NCBI GenBank assembly: GCA_950295325.1
Contig: OX485803.1
Coordinates: forward strand, 56,311,554 to 56,375,553
Reading direction: 5' to 3'
DNA from: Polytrichum commune
Taxonomy: Eukaryota > Streptophyta > Polytrichopsida > Polytrichales > Polytrichaceae
DNA: 64,000 bases
Every line of letters starts with the position of its first letter. The first letter of the stretch is position 1. Of the stretch, positions 1 through 11,720 are shown piece by piece. The translations under genes and the position numbers were made by a program. Below the pieces are notes generated by a model, which was given only the letters and a program-made list of their open reading frames with translations, was not told the origin of the DNA and searched no databases.

Positions 1-3000
1 CTACATACCTCTCTGAATACAACCTTCCACAATGCAACCCCAAATTGAAAATGATGACGTCAGTTGAAGTCCTCAATATAATATGCCCGCCACAAGAACC
101 AACAAGTATAGGGCAATGTCACTAAAAGAAATGGAAATACATGGTTGATTTTTAATTCTCCACAATGAATTGGCCACATCTAACATATAATCCATCTAGA
201 AGTTTAATATGAGTTTTATATTCCATTTCTATACATGTGGATTGACGTATTGGATTTGAATCAACCCTTCAACTCAAGGGCTGAAATTTGATAGCCCTTC
301 AAAATGAAACTCATATAAAAACCTCAATCTTGAATATTGGTACCGATGAGAGGGACAGTGGTTGAGGCTTTGGGCCTCCACTTTTAAACCATGCCACATC
401 ATTTGCCAATTATGCTCAAGACTAGATAGTGTCAATGGTGTGAAGGGTGTGTTTTTAGAACCAATTTTTAGGCTTACGTAACGTGAAGTGGGAAGGAGGC
501 ATTAGGAATTATCATCTTATGTAAATTCCTTATTAACTTTGAAAACTAATAATTTCATTAACACCAAAATATGAAGAGTTATTGAATAAAAAAACTAGAC
601 AAGAATGATGCATGACGTTGAGCACCACTAAGTTTTATTGTAGGTGGAGCAACATCATCCACATCTACTTATTGTACATCAATATTAAGATCAAAGTCTT
701 ATGTATAATTGGATCCCAAAGAGGCATCAACCAAATTATGTCTATTGTACATTAGACACCCTATTATGAGTAAGTTCCCAACGATAAGTTCTCAATTAGG
801 TGACAAGTGAATTTTGACATATCTCAGATGTACATAATATAAATGTAAGGACTCTAAGTACTAACTACCTCTTGAATATAACAAAATGGAGGTTCCTAAA
901 TGTTGCATTATCGAGTGTCATGGTCATATAAAAACAAATTCTAAACACAAAATTTTGGTCTCAAAAAATGTGTCAAATGTTTACGGTGTCATATAAATGA
1001 ATGTCGTATTAACAAGGTTAGATTGTATGAATTGGCCACAATAATATATTTGTAAATTTTTTAAATGACAACGTAATATATTTTTATCGTTAAATAGATG
1101 GCAATATTTGTAATACATTCATAATATACATATACATAAATATAAACGTCTAAATAAATTCAAATCATCATCATGATTGGTTTTTCAATAAATTATCAAA
1201 TCATGTGCATTTGGCAATTGTATGTGCAACTAAATGATAAATTTATTAAAAAATAATATATTAATAACGACATATAATAGATGAAATAATAAGATCTACC
1301 ATATCATACACTTGGGTTTCTTGCTACCCATGACTCCAAAATTATTGCTCTCATCTGTATTCTAACTACTTTACCAGCGTGACTATTACCAGACAATTTC
1401 ATAGTACCTCCATGCACTTTGATGCAAGGATCGCGACATTGTTCAACAATGAAACTCATTCAAAATGAATCTCATAGAAGTGATAGAGAACACAACATGC
1501 GAGAGTTATTGTGACAACCATGTTCATATTCATGTTGAAATTCTTAAAAATCCTTCATCGATTTTTAAAGGCTCCAAATGTATATTCAATGACAATTCTC
1601 CCGGAATTCATAGACTTGTCAAATCATTTCTTATCATTAAATTTGCATTCAATAACACTAGCATTGTAATTTTTTAACAAATATGGATGGCTAGAATAAG
1701 GTGAAGTATCAAACAAATATAGCCAAACCTCAATCCTACCAATTTTTTAAATTGATTTAGACAATATTCTCATATCTTCAATTGCGAATAAATTCTAGAC
1801 CATGCAAATTCCGCGACATCATATATTCTTCTAAATTATCTTGCACATATAATCTTAAAAAAAAAAATTTGAATTGTACACCGCTTATAAGAGCACACTA
1901 TGAATTTTTTCTTATAAATAAATTCACAAGACATAGGAGTTAAATCCCGTTGGGACCTAAAGGAAAAAAAATAAAAAATAAAAATGTATGTACCATCTAT
2001 GACACCCACCACATTAGACAAACTAGTGAAATTACAAAATTTATGGATAGTATTAGCTAGTTTGTGTTATATAGGTGAGTGACTATATCTTCCAAATAAT
2101 TCATCTTGAGAAGAAAATATACTACAAATAATAAGCGTATATTTTCTGATGGTAGATTCTTTACAACCATACAAATTATTCATAGATTTATAAGAAAAAC
2201 CTTGGGCTAATTGATATACAACCAAGGACACTTACTTCCTAATTGGTATGGAAGGCCTCACAAACATATCAACAATGGGATGTAGAAATGGTGTAAACTC
2301 TGAAATCAAATGCTTAAATGTCAAAAAAATTATTTTATAGTCCTTTCAGTACTTGTGGTTCAACATGTTTAGAGTGGTGTGTCATACATCGCCCTTTACG
2401 ACATTGTAATGAATATTTTATTTTGGCACGATCCATCACAACTATTATGGGAAACATCGCCATCCGGCCGGCCAACCCCCAAGCACAATGCCCAGGGCCG
2501 CTTTATACGTGTTACCTTGCATGAAGACTAACGCATTCTAGTGGGACATACCTCAATATTCAAACTTCTTCTCATTGGATGGAAAAACCACCACAACAAC
2601 CTGAGGAGGGGACCTTCTATCATGAACAAATAGCGGTAATTGGCTTATTTGTACGGGCTCATCATATCTTGAAGCCAAAGTTTGTTCCTTGAGCAATGAT
2701 GAAAAGTTGTTGTTGAAGCCATTTGTATTAAACTAAATTATTGGTTCACGTTTGTTTTCCTTGTTGGACGGTAATATAGTGGTAGATTAGTTTCCATGCC
2801 ACACAAACAACAAGTTCCACTTTCATGTCCTCTTTTGAATCTACCCACCAACAAATTCTATCATCTTCAAGAGCATACCATAGATGGTTTTTTTATTCCT
2901 GCAATCAAGTACCAAAATGATTATGTTCAAAGAAAATATAATTTTTAAGAGATTATCAAGAATTCGGTAATATCTACATCATCATCACTATTGCCAATGA

Positions 3001-4250
3001 TCATAATCAAAACATGATATGTATATGGTATTTGGTAAGGCTAACTATGTGGTGATTTACCACATACCATGTCACCTTTAGTTGGCAGGGTGTGTGGTTA
3101 AGAACTAACACCAAACAAATACATGTTACAATGAGATTAGGCTATGTAATGAAATGAGAGCAGCTAGATTATGACAAGCCCCTATTACCAACATTTTAAG
3201 GCATGTTCATTTTTTGGGGACTTGTTTTAAAGGCCACACCAAACCCCTAAACCATGTTGTACAATACATGTAGTTGTCCAATATATTTTATGTGATGCCC
3301 GAAGGAATGTTTTGGCTACCCGAATGATGTTAGTTGGAGTTAAGTTACATGGTTAGGGTTCATAAGGATTGTGGTTTGAAGTTGGCCTTGATTCTATTTC
3401 ACATAGGACATCTTGGGCCCACAATGATGTCCAACAACAGACAACATGCACTAAAATGAACAACACCAAACAACAATGATGAATGTTCACAACATGCACA
3501 TCCCTAAAGCCCAAAGGCACGACACATATTTTTCACACATAGAATAGTTCACAACAACCAACAACCTCATTGGACTACTATATTGGTCTACAACAAGACT
3601 AGCTCACATTGAACATCTCCAACCCTAAGGTCCAAAATGTTGCTCTCTCACTGAACTCCTAAACCCTAAGCTCTAGCCAGAGATGAAAACTTGAAGATGT
3701 CATGTTGTTGCAGCAACAACCTTAAGAAAATTTCAAACAACCACATCCCTAGTTGATTCTCACCCATTGGGGTAGAATAATTGTAATATTTCAAGTCTTG
3801 CATTTCTTGGTCATAGTTTGGGTTCAACTCCAACTCTCTTCCAAAACTTGCAAACCAAAAATAACAAGATGCATTGTATAATGTTGGTTGGCTTGCATCG
3901 CTTGAAATCGGGCAAGCCACTATGGTTGATTCCTCATCACCCAGCTCCAATCATTGTTCACAAAAACGAAGCTTTGACAATTGAGCCATAACCTCATCAA
4001 ATGTACTCTTCGTAATCACCTTCAAAATGCACTCTATGAAGAGACCATTTAGAATGTGAGGCTAGTCAGAGCCTGTGCTAATACTACTTTGGTGGGCGTT
4101 GTGAGCTTCAGAAAACAAGAGGATGTAGCCAAAGGGAAGAACGAAGCAAAGAAATGTCCACATGTTATTTTAATGAATGCAATTGCCCACTAGCAAAGAC
4201 ATTGTATTGTTCCAAGTCTCCTTACTTTCCACATGTCATTTCTTTTTAAT
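1..4250. other. AT-rich intergenic DNA, no gene seen
   Basis: Only short chance open frames occur on both strands, none with a recognisable domain or a credible set of splice sites. I see no terminal inverted repeats or strong tandem repeats. Probably old, decayed repeat DNA. Confidence 0.5.
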
Positions 4251-4289
4251 TTTTTTTTGGATGCCTCAATACCCCCCCCCCTTTTAGCT

Positions 4290-4610
4290 ACAACTTAAGG
4301 GGCTTTTTGAATTTGCTTGAATCATTTTAGAGTTAGGCTTTCAATGGTTATCACTTTCAAATATTTGCTTCTTGGCTCACATAAAGGTCCCAAGGATTTC
4401 ATGCTCAGGAGCTCAACCCTAGTACTATACACTAATACGATGGAGCTCAAGAGTTAATGTTCTATGATGTTTATTTGGATCCCTCAAGTGCTTTTGTGAT
4501 TGCAACTGGGGAGTTTTATTAATTCTTTGGACCACTTGAGATTTACTTTGGCATTAATTTTTTAGTTTCAAACATTTGCCTATTGGCTCACATAAAGGTC
4601 CCAATGAATT

Positions 4611-4645
<35 letters not shown>

Positions 4646-4780
4646 CCCCCTTCTTCTTCTTCTTCTTTTGGCGTTTGAACCACTCTACAAGTTGGTTGCC
4701 AATGTATTCTAGTTTTGAATATGTGTTTATTGGCTCACATGCAAGATTGAACTAGGATTTAAGCATATTTAGAAATATGC
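4290..4780. repeat. Diverged tandem units with the TTGGCTCACATAAAGGTCCC phrase
   Basis: About three degenerate units follow one another. Each ends in a TTGGCTCACAT phrase (near 4373, 4585 and 4728), followed by AAAGGTCCCAA in the first two. A long T run (about 4614-4645) and a TTC microsatellite (about 4651-4668) lie inside. Looks like an old local duplication. Confidence 0.45.
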
Positions 4781-5009
4781 ATGAATTTTGGACAAATCCA
4801 ACCATCAATATGATGTACACATAAAACTACACAAATATGATGGTTAGTGAACATAAGATACAAACATTTGAAGTTGTTATTGTTGTGTTATTGTTTTTGT
4901 TTTTGTCATTTGATGTTTTGTCCCCAAAAGTGCGCATCCCTTATTATTTTTGGACAAGTGATTTGTCCACATATACTTAAATATCAGTTTGTATAATATT
5001 AATCATATT

Positions 5010-5890
5010 ACAATATTGATGAATCTCTCCTTTACATTTACAGGAGCTTTGCTATATAACACTAGATGTGCAATACGATTGCCAAGCTCAACCCTCAATC
5101 TCCATAATTTATACTAAGTGTAAACAAACTTTGATATCAATTAAAATTTTCAATGTTGGTGAAATTCTCTCTTCCACATTTATAGGAACTTTGTCATTCA
5201 ACACTAGCATTGTGTAATACTAGTGCCAACCTCCAACCCTCAATCCCCATATTTTCATACAAACTGCAAACGAATTCCGATTTCTATTTTTTTTATTACA
5301 CTCCTTTCCATTTAAATGAGTTTTGTCAATCAGCACTAGTACCACACATTACTAGTGATGACCTCAAGCCCTCAATCTCCAAACTTCCAAAAAACTCCAA
5401 ATGAACTCCAATTTTAGTTTTATTTATTTTTTTATCAATATTGATGAAATACTCTCCTCTACATTTATTTGACCTTTGTCATTCAACATTCAAATTGTGA
5501 AACACTAGTGTTGACCTCAAGCCCTCAATCTCCAAAATTTATACAAACTACAAACGGATTGCAATTTTTTATTTATTTTTCAACATTGTTGAAATTCTCT
5601 CTTCTACATCTGAATAGGTTTTATCATTCAACACAAGTACTATGCAGTACTAGTGTGGACCTCAAACCCTCAATCTCCAAAATTTTATACAAAATGCAAA
5701 GTAACATCGATTTCATTTTTTGATTTTTTCAACAATGATGAAATTCTATCTTCTACATTTATGATCTTTTCCATTCAAGACCAATATTTTGAAATACTCG
5801 TGTGGACCTCAAGCCCTCAATCCCCAAAATTTCATATATAAAGTCCAAGGAACTCCAATTCCAATTTTTTTTTAATATACATGAATTTTC
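5010..5890 (+). repeat. Minisatellite of about six diverged 130-160-bp units
   Basis: A composite unit recurs about six times: GAAATTCTCTCTTCTACATT, then CATTCAACACTAG, then CCTCAA(GCC)CTCAATCTCC, then a T-rich spacer. The CCCTCAATCTCC anchor is seen near 5094, 5230, 5360, 5522, 5669 and 5814. The period varies from about 130 to 160 bp and the units are strongly diverged. Short open frames here are repeat by-products, not genes. Confidence 0.75.
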
Positions 5891-6988
5891 TCCTCTACAT
5901 TGATATAAATTTTGCCTCCTTATGACATTGTGGTGATCATTATGAAGGTCCTGGAGATGTGTATTACAAAATGTCTTTATTGTTTGCTTAGACTTCAACT
6001 TGTTGTATCTGCCTCGAGCCTTGTGCTTGTGGCTTGTTTTTTTTCTTCAGAATCTGACCATTAAGTTTTGTGACATTGGATCTTGTTTTGATTTTGGCTA
6101 CATTCTTAAGCCTTGGTCTTGAGTTGAATTTGGTTCTTGGTTGTTGTAACTTTGGTTTTCTAAACATCCATTGACCTTAAGTTTTTTGTTGGTTGCTCTA
6201 GGCCTTGCACTTGAGGCTTTTAGTTTCTGCCCTTTAAGCCAAATTTATCTTATTTATTAATATGATAACATCCATAAGAGATTCATTGGTATGCATCGTG
6301 TCATCGGTACTATGAGTAGAAGATTTGGGATTGGAAATGAATTTTCTAATTTGCACACAATATTTTGTGATATGGGAATTCTTCAAGTGTTGTGTACATC
6401 ACATACTACCCAAAGGATTGATGGATGATTCAATGCATAAGTTTGGATTTGAGGTCCTTGACCATAGGACATGTTCTAATACTCTCCTATTTACAACATA
6501 ACTATTATTTGACATACATGTAAATGCACAATATCTCCATGTAAGGATATGGTATCTTTATCTTTCATTGTGTGTAGATACATGAAGTCCAACGTTATCA
6601 TTAATGTCTTTTCAGAACACTTTGTATGATAAAGATATATATATATATATATAATTTTCATTTGTAATGAAGCAAAGTGCATCATGTACATATGCCCTCT
6701 AATCTAAGCCGTCATTGCATGATGGGGGATTGTCAAGTTCAATAAATATATTTTGAAAGTAATGCTTCATTGTAGATTTGCTAAGTACGTCTTTACATTA
6801 TATTAACTACTCCATACTCAACAATGAACATGATTGGGAGGACCATGTATTTGGTTAAGAAATCAACAAACAAAGCATTATCGTCAATCATAACTAGATT
6901 AGAAGATATCCAGTTTTCAATCCGATTGTTATTGATGCTTCATTGTAGATTTGCTAATGTAACACATGTGATAAGTAGAAGTACATTA

Positions 6989-7597
6989 ATCTCCCACTTA
7001 AGTATGCACTTTGAACCGGGGCCGTTGGTGCGTACTTAGTTGGTAGGTGCTTACTATCTTCATATCACTTTCTAGACCCTTTGATTCGATGAATCGCAAT
7101 GGGAAATGGATGAGACCTAAGGCAACCCGCTTGACTGAAGCCCAACGATGTGAAATCATTGCAAAGTTGAGCAGACCAAAATCGCCGAGCAAGCAGGCAC
7201 TGGGGTGGGAGCATGAGGTCAGCGAAGGCGCCATCCGGAAAGCTTGGGACAATTGGGAGAACGTACTGCAACGAAATCCAACCTATCGAGACATTTGTTG
7301 AATTTGAAAGTGCTACCAACTTCAAAGGCTTTGAAGCTCTACACAACATTTTCCTCGACATCAGCGACCAATTGCTTCGCTCCGATGTTCAATAAGAAGC
7401 TGGACAAACGTATGATGAACTGCAACAACCGTTTGAGACGTTTCAACGACACGTTAACAAACTGACATCGAATGTCAAGCGTATTCACGCATTCTTAGCA
7501 AATGACTATGCATGACATGTTCAAACAATAAAGTACGAACCCTCATTTTTGTCCAAAAAATTGCACACTTAAATGAGTGTTTACTTAAGCGGGAGAT
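6989..7597 (+). mobile_element. Internally deleted Tigger/pogo-like element
   Basis: The ends are inverted repeats: ATCTCCCACTTAAGTA on the left and the complement of ATCTCCCGCTTAAGTA on the right. They are flanked by TA at 6987-6988 and 7598-7599, the target duplication expected of the Tc1/mariner-pogo superfamily. The 609-bp body carries the beginning and end of a transposase coding region with the catalytic middle removed, so it is a non-autonomous deletion derivative. Its tip sequence differs from the CAGTC-tipped Tigger-like copies elsewhere in the window, so it is a separate subfamily. Confidence 0.8.
7089..7515 (+). pseudogene. Tigger-like transposase, N-terminus joined to C-terminus
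   Basis: The frame opening at ATG 7089 encodes a basic psq/CENP-B-type helix-turn-helix: RLTEAQRCEIIAKLSRPKSP, then an EVSEGAIRKAWDNW segment that matches the usual N-terminal recognition helix of jerky/Tigger transposases. This frame stops at about 7301. Another frame then continues with FEALHNIFLDISDQLL, an in-frame TAA at 7393-7395, and QPFETFQRHVNKLTSNVKRI before a TGA at 7513-7515. That tail resembles the coiled C-terminus of the same family. The DDE catalytic core is entirely missing, so the protein is certainly inactive. Identification rests on remembered family patterns rather than a search. Confidence 0.7.
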
Positions 7598-7599
7598 TA

Positions 7600-9199
7600 C
7601 CGTAGGACACACAAATCGAATAACACCCACATACCTTAACACTCAAATATAGATGTCCAGTTCAAAAGAGTGAGTGACCACACGTGTCTTATTACATACA
7701 ATAGGTACGTAAACATGTGCCACGAATCATCATTTACTACTCACATTGAATGCGAACTCGCCATATTTCTTGTCTAATTGTATTAAACACAAAGGGACAA
7801 CCCTTCATCATGTATTAAGACCCCGTTGTGGAAACAAGCGGAAGTTGTGGTTTGGAATGAGCTCATTTGTGCTCCGTGTGGGACACATGGTAAAGCTTTG
7901 TATGTAGCTAGGCAATCATTTTAAAAGGTCCTTGGGATTAGTACATGTGGCGGGCAGGCTTTAAATAAAAAAAGAAAGAATAGGCATGCAGTTAAGTCCC
8001 CTGACATGGGTAACATGGGGACATGACGCGCTCTCCCAAGGGACATGCACTCCAACATCCCCCCACTGCACCTCACTTTTCATAAATGGTTTCGTTCCCT
8101 ATAACACACAAAGAAAACTTCATGCAAGAATGAAGGTAAGTGCATGTAAGGTGAAGTAGAGGCGCCTATTTCCAATCAGGACCCCATCGGCAAAATTTAG
8201 GACACTGGAATTTTAATCAGGTTGGGATTGGAATCATAAGGGTGGGACTGAATTTCAATCACATCGGACCAATAGTGTCATGACACGTGTCTTAGTTTTG
8301 AATGTTAAAATGGGGAGGAGTGAGCGGTTATGGCAGACTCTAGACATTGGTGAAATGCTCAGGCCAATGTTTGGCTTAAATTTTTTACAATAATTTCAAT
8401 TGAAGGAATAAAGTCACCGAAAAAATTGCAATGTTCCTAATTTCTATCTTCCTACACGGGTTGAATTTGCACCGCCTTGTACTTCTCCAAATCTAGTGCC
8501 AAACCTCTTAAGTGATCGGTTATGGGCGCCTCTACTCTAGATGTGCCTAGTTCGGTTACTTATCTTAATAGGACACTTACATTTGAGTGGTATGTGGTTA
8601 AGTGTGGCTCCAAAAATGGATGTAAAAAGACATGTGTCTAGATGAGATTGGACTACATGCTCAAAATACATCAACTATTTAAGATTCAATAGCCAACATA
8701 AATGGGGAGACCTATATGGCTATTTAATGAACACAAAACTCTTCACTTTGACAATGAGTATGAAGAAGAAAAAATGGTCGGCTTATTGCCGACCCGAAGC
8801 TGGCCCATTGGCCATCTCTTTACATATTTGTAAGGAGATGTATGAGGAGGATGGTGTAATGACTATCTTTCGATAGGTGGGCTCGTGTTGTACATCTAAA
8901 TTTACTCAATGGTGATTGGGGCTTGGTGTTTCTCAAGTTTTCTTTTGTTAAGGATGGATGTAGGTAAGGTATTGAATGGCAATAAAGGAAGTACTTTGCA
9001 TAAGTTGTTTTAGTTGAGTGTTTGTAATGTCAAGGTCCTTGAGAATTTCAACTGATGGTTTGTGTATGGTTTGTGATTTGGGATAGGTGAAGGTGTTGGG
9101 TAAAGTCGTGCCAGTCCATGTCGGCTAATTGTGTGGGGGTTGTTTGAGCGCCTTGATGTAATCGACCCTACACAAATATATCTCTATTAAAGTCTATAA
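7600..9199. other. Intergenic DNA with a dispersed-repeat fragment
   Basis: No supported gene. Around 8545-8670 lies a copy of a dispersed repeat (GGTTACTTATCTTAATAGGA, then a TTTGAGTGGTATGTGGTTAAG-like stretch and AAAAGACATGTGTCTAGATG). Related copies occur near 43935, 59665 and 62735. Confidence 0.45.
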
Positions 9200-9518
9200 T
9201 AGAGTTATCCTTTAATTCAAAGGAGTTTGGTAGGGAGTTTCTTACAAAACCATCCATGTTTGGCAAGCTTGAGGTGCATGCGTCGGAGGTCGTGTGAAGG
9301 TTTGAACCAATAACATTCTATATCGGTTCATTGAGGGTCAAACTCATTTTAGCAACGCATGCGGTGCTAAAATGAGTTTGACCCTCAATGAACCGATATA
9401 GATGTTATTGGTTCAAACCTCCACACGGCCTCCGACACATGCACCTCAAGCTTGCCAAACATGGAAGGTTTTGTAAGAAACTCCCTACCAAACTCATTTG
9501 AATTAAAGGATAACTCTA
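9200..9518. repeat. Long-hairpin (foldback) MITE
   Basis: Two arms of about 155 bp are near-perfect reverse complements: 9200-9354 begins TAGAGTTATCCTTTAATTC, and 9365-9518 ends with its complement. A roughly 10-bp loop (ACGCATGCGG) separates them. A transcript would fold into one long hairpin. The target-site duplication is unclear. High arm identity implies a fairly recent insertion or gene conversion between arms. Confidence 0.85.
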
Positions 9519-10190
9519 ATGAGTAGAAGAAGATGAAGTGGGTGTTTGGGTAATGGTTTGTTTGATTGTAAGGACTATATGAATGTCTTCATGGTGAGTT
9601 GGCATATAGATGTGTATAGTAATAATTGATTGTAGGGTTTTATTTTAGACATTTAGAGGTTGAAGGTATGGGAAAGAGTGATGGGTGTGGGTATTTTGGT
9701 GACATTGCATGGGAAGTATATATCCGAGTGGACCAATGTGAAGAGACCACCTCTAGAGGGGCAGTATGGGACATATGGGTGCCATCAACAAGTGGAGGTA
9801 TCAATTGTGTGATTATATATGAATTTGTATTTGGGAAATTTATTAGCAAAGTAACATGTGGATTTGTGTTTGGGTAGCTTTGTCTCTTGCAAGGATATGA
9901 ATGATGGACAATATCTAGGATTTGAGTAAGATATTCATATAAACTCCAAAAACTATGAAGTAAGTGGGTATGCCCTTCATTTGGATTTGCTAACCATCTT
10001 GTACTCATTCTATGTTTTGTATCCTAGGAGAAGTGAACGCTAGGAATGTAATTTCCACATGGGGTACATAAGGTCTCAACCATTGTAGGATTGACATGTG
10101 GCAAAACCGAGGGAAATAAAAATATTTTTTGGTGGGAATAGATAGCCCTCTATGGTGTTGGAAAAGAATACCATTTAAGATCCATTTGCC
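9519..10190. other. Intergenic DNA, no gene seen
   Basis: Open frames on both strands around 9630-10008 have no recognisable domain and no clear splice context. I do not call them genes. Confidence 0.4.
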
Positions 10191-10193
10191 TTA

Positions 10194-11024
10194 GGGCAAG
10201 ACCACTCACCCTGCATCCGCATTTGCATCTGCACTTTTACATCCGCGATGCAGATGCGGATGCAGGGAAGTGCCCCATTCAACCTGGCATAACTCAAATG
10301 TGGATGAAGAAATTTCCAGGAGGTGCATAACTCCCTACATTTCCTCGATTTCTGCAGGGAGCCTGCTATCAACTAAAGACAAACAACTTTATTGATGTTT
10401 TAGAAATAATTGGTTGAGGTTTAACCGGATAGTTACAAATGATCCGGTTTAGGTTGAGAGTTTGATCCATGACCGGGTGAGGTTGATTACGGTGCACGGT
10501 AAAATTCATACTTACAGAATATGACACTTACAAATAATCCGGTTTAGGTTGAGAGTTCGATCCATGACCAGCTGAGGTTGATTAGTGTGCACAGTAGAAT
10601 TCATACTTACAGAAAATGATACTTACAGATGATCCGGTTTAGGTTGAGAGTTTGATCCGTGACCGACTGAGGTTGATTAGGGTGCACAGTAAAAATCACA
10701 CTTACAGAAAATGATACTTATAGAGTTTGATCCGTGACCGGCTGAGGTTGATTAGGGTGCACAGTAAAAATCACACTTACAGAAAATGATACTTATAGAG
10801 TTTGATCCGTGACCGGCTGAGGTTGATTAGGGTGCACAGTAAAAATCATACTTACAGATGTTCATGCCTTCAGAAAATTACTGATCATTTTAGAAGAAAT
10901 CCAAAAGTTAGCATTGATGGTGCAGGATGAGTGGGAGTTTTGCCTGGGTCTGCATCTGCATCCTGGAGGGAGGGAGGCCACTTTTCAATCCTGGATGCAG
11001 ATCCAGGAAAAACTGGGCTTGCTC
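10194..11024. mobile_element. PIF/Harbinger-like non-autonomous element
   Basis: The left end is GGGCAAGACCACTC. The right end is the complement of GAGCAAGCCCAG. A TTA trinucleotide flanks both ends (10191-10193 and 11025-11027), the hallmark target duplication of PIF/Harbinger elements. Inside each end is a CCTGCATCCGCAT / GATGCAGAT-type subterminal motif, and the left one forms its own small hairpin (10208-10268). The 831-bp interior has no transposase and consists mainly of tandem repeats. Confidence 0.8.
10436..10860 (+). repeat. Tandem repeats inside the Harbinger-like element
   Basis: About five units share TTTGATCCGTGACCGGCTGA, then GGTTGATTAGGGTGCACAGT, then a CATACTTACAGAAAATGATA segment. 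The first units are about 95 bp and include ATCCGGTTTAGGTTGAG. The later ones lack that piece and are about 75 bp. This indicates two-stage amplification inside a transposon. Confidence 0.85.
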
Positions 11025-11399
11025 TTAGGTTGTCATGGAAGTCACTTGCTTTACGCAAGATACTTACCTATTAGGCTAATGTAGTCCTATGATTGGGACA
11101 AAATGTCCCAAGCTATGGATAGGTATGGCTGCATGCCATGCCATTGGTACAGCCAATGCCATGATGGCATCCAATTGGCACTCTGGATGATGATGATGAT
11201 GATGATAGTGTCCCCCCATCATACACATCCTCGCATATATGCCCATCATCACACCTGACCCCCTTGCCATGTCACATAATTTTTCAACAACCAACCAACA
11301 AATCATACACTAGGACACTGTATCTTATTCCAAAGCTCTCTTTGTATTCAAAATCATCATTAAACTTTTGTAGGCAATATAGGCACATGTTATTCGAAT

Positions 11400-11720
11400 A
11401 CTTTTTCTCTCTACACCCACTTCTCGTAGGATGTGAAACACCCAATTAGTGTGAGATGATTAGCAATCCAAATCGTGCTCATAGCAATTTGTTTTATTAC
11501 TTTTAGAGAACATATGAATATCATATGGGTCTTCCCAATCATTATGATTATTGAATCTAAAATGCTAATGATTTTTGAGCACATATTCCAATCTCTTTGA
11601 AACACATGTCTTTTTGGTGTTTGTTTTTAGATTCACACCTAAGCACAAACCACTCAAATAGAGTTGTTCACATTATTGTTATGTTCAATTTAGGCACATC
11701 TAACTTATTATATCCTCCAC
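11400..11720 (+). repeat. Dispersed repeat, copy 1
   Basis: Shares the phrases CTCTACACCCACTTCT, GTAGGATGTGAAACA, GAATATCATAT, CCAATCTCTTTGAAACACAT and AGGCACATCTAACTT, in order, with 40840-41220. It is diverged by substitutions and indels. Probably a fragment of an old transposon; the class is not recognised. Confidence 0.55.
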
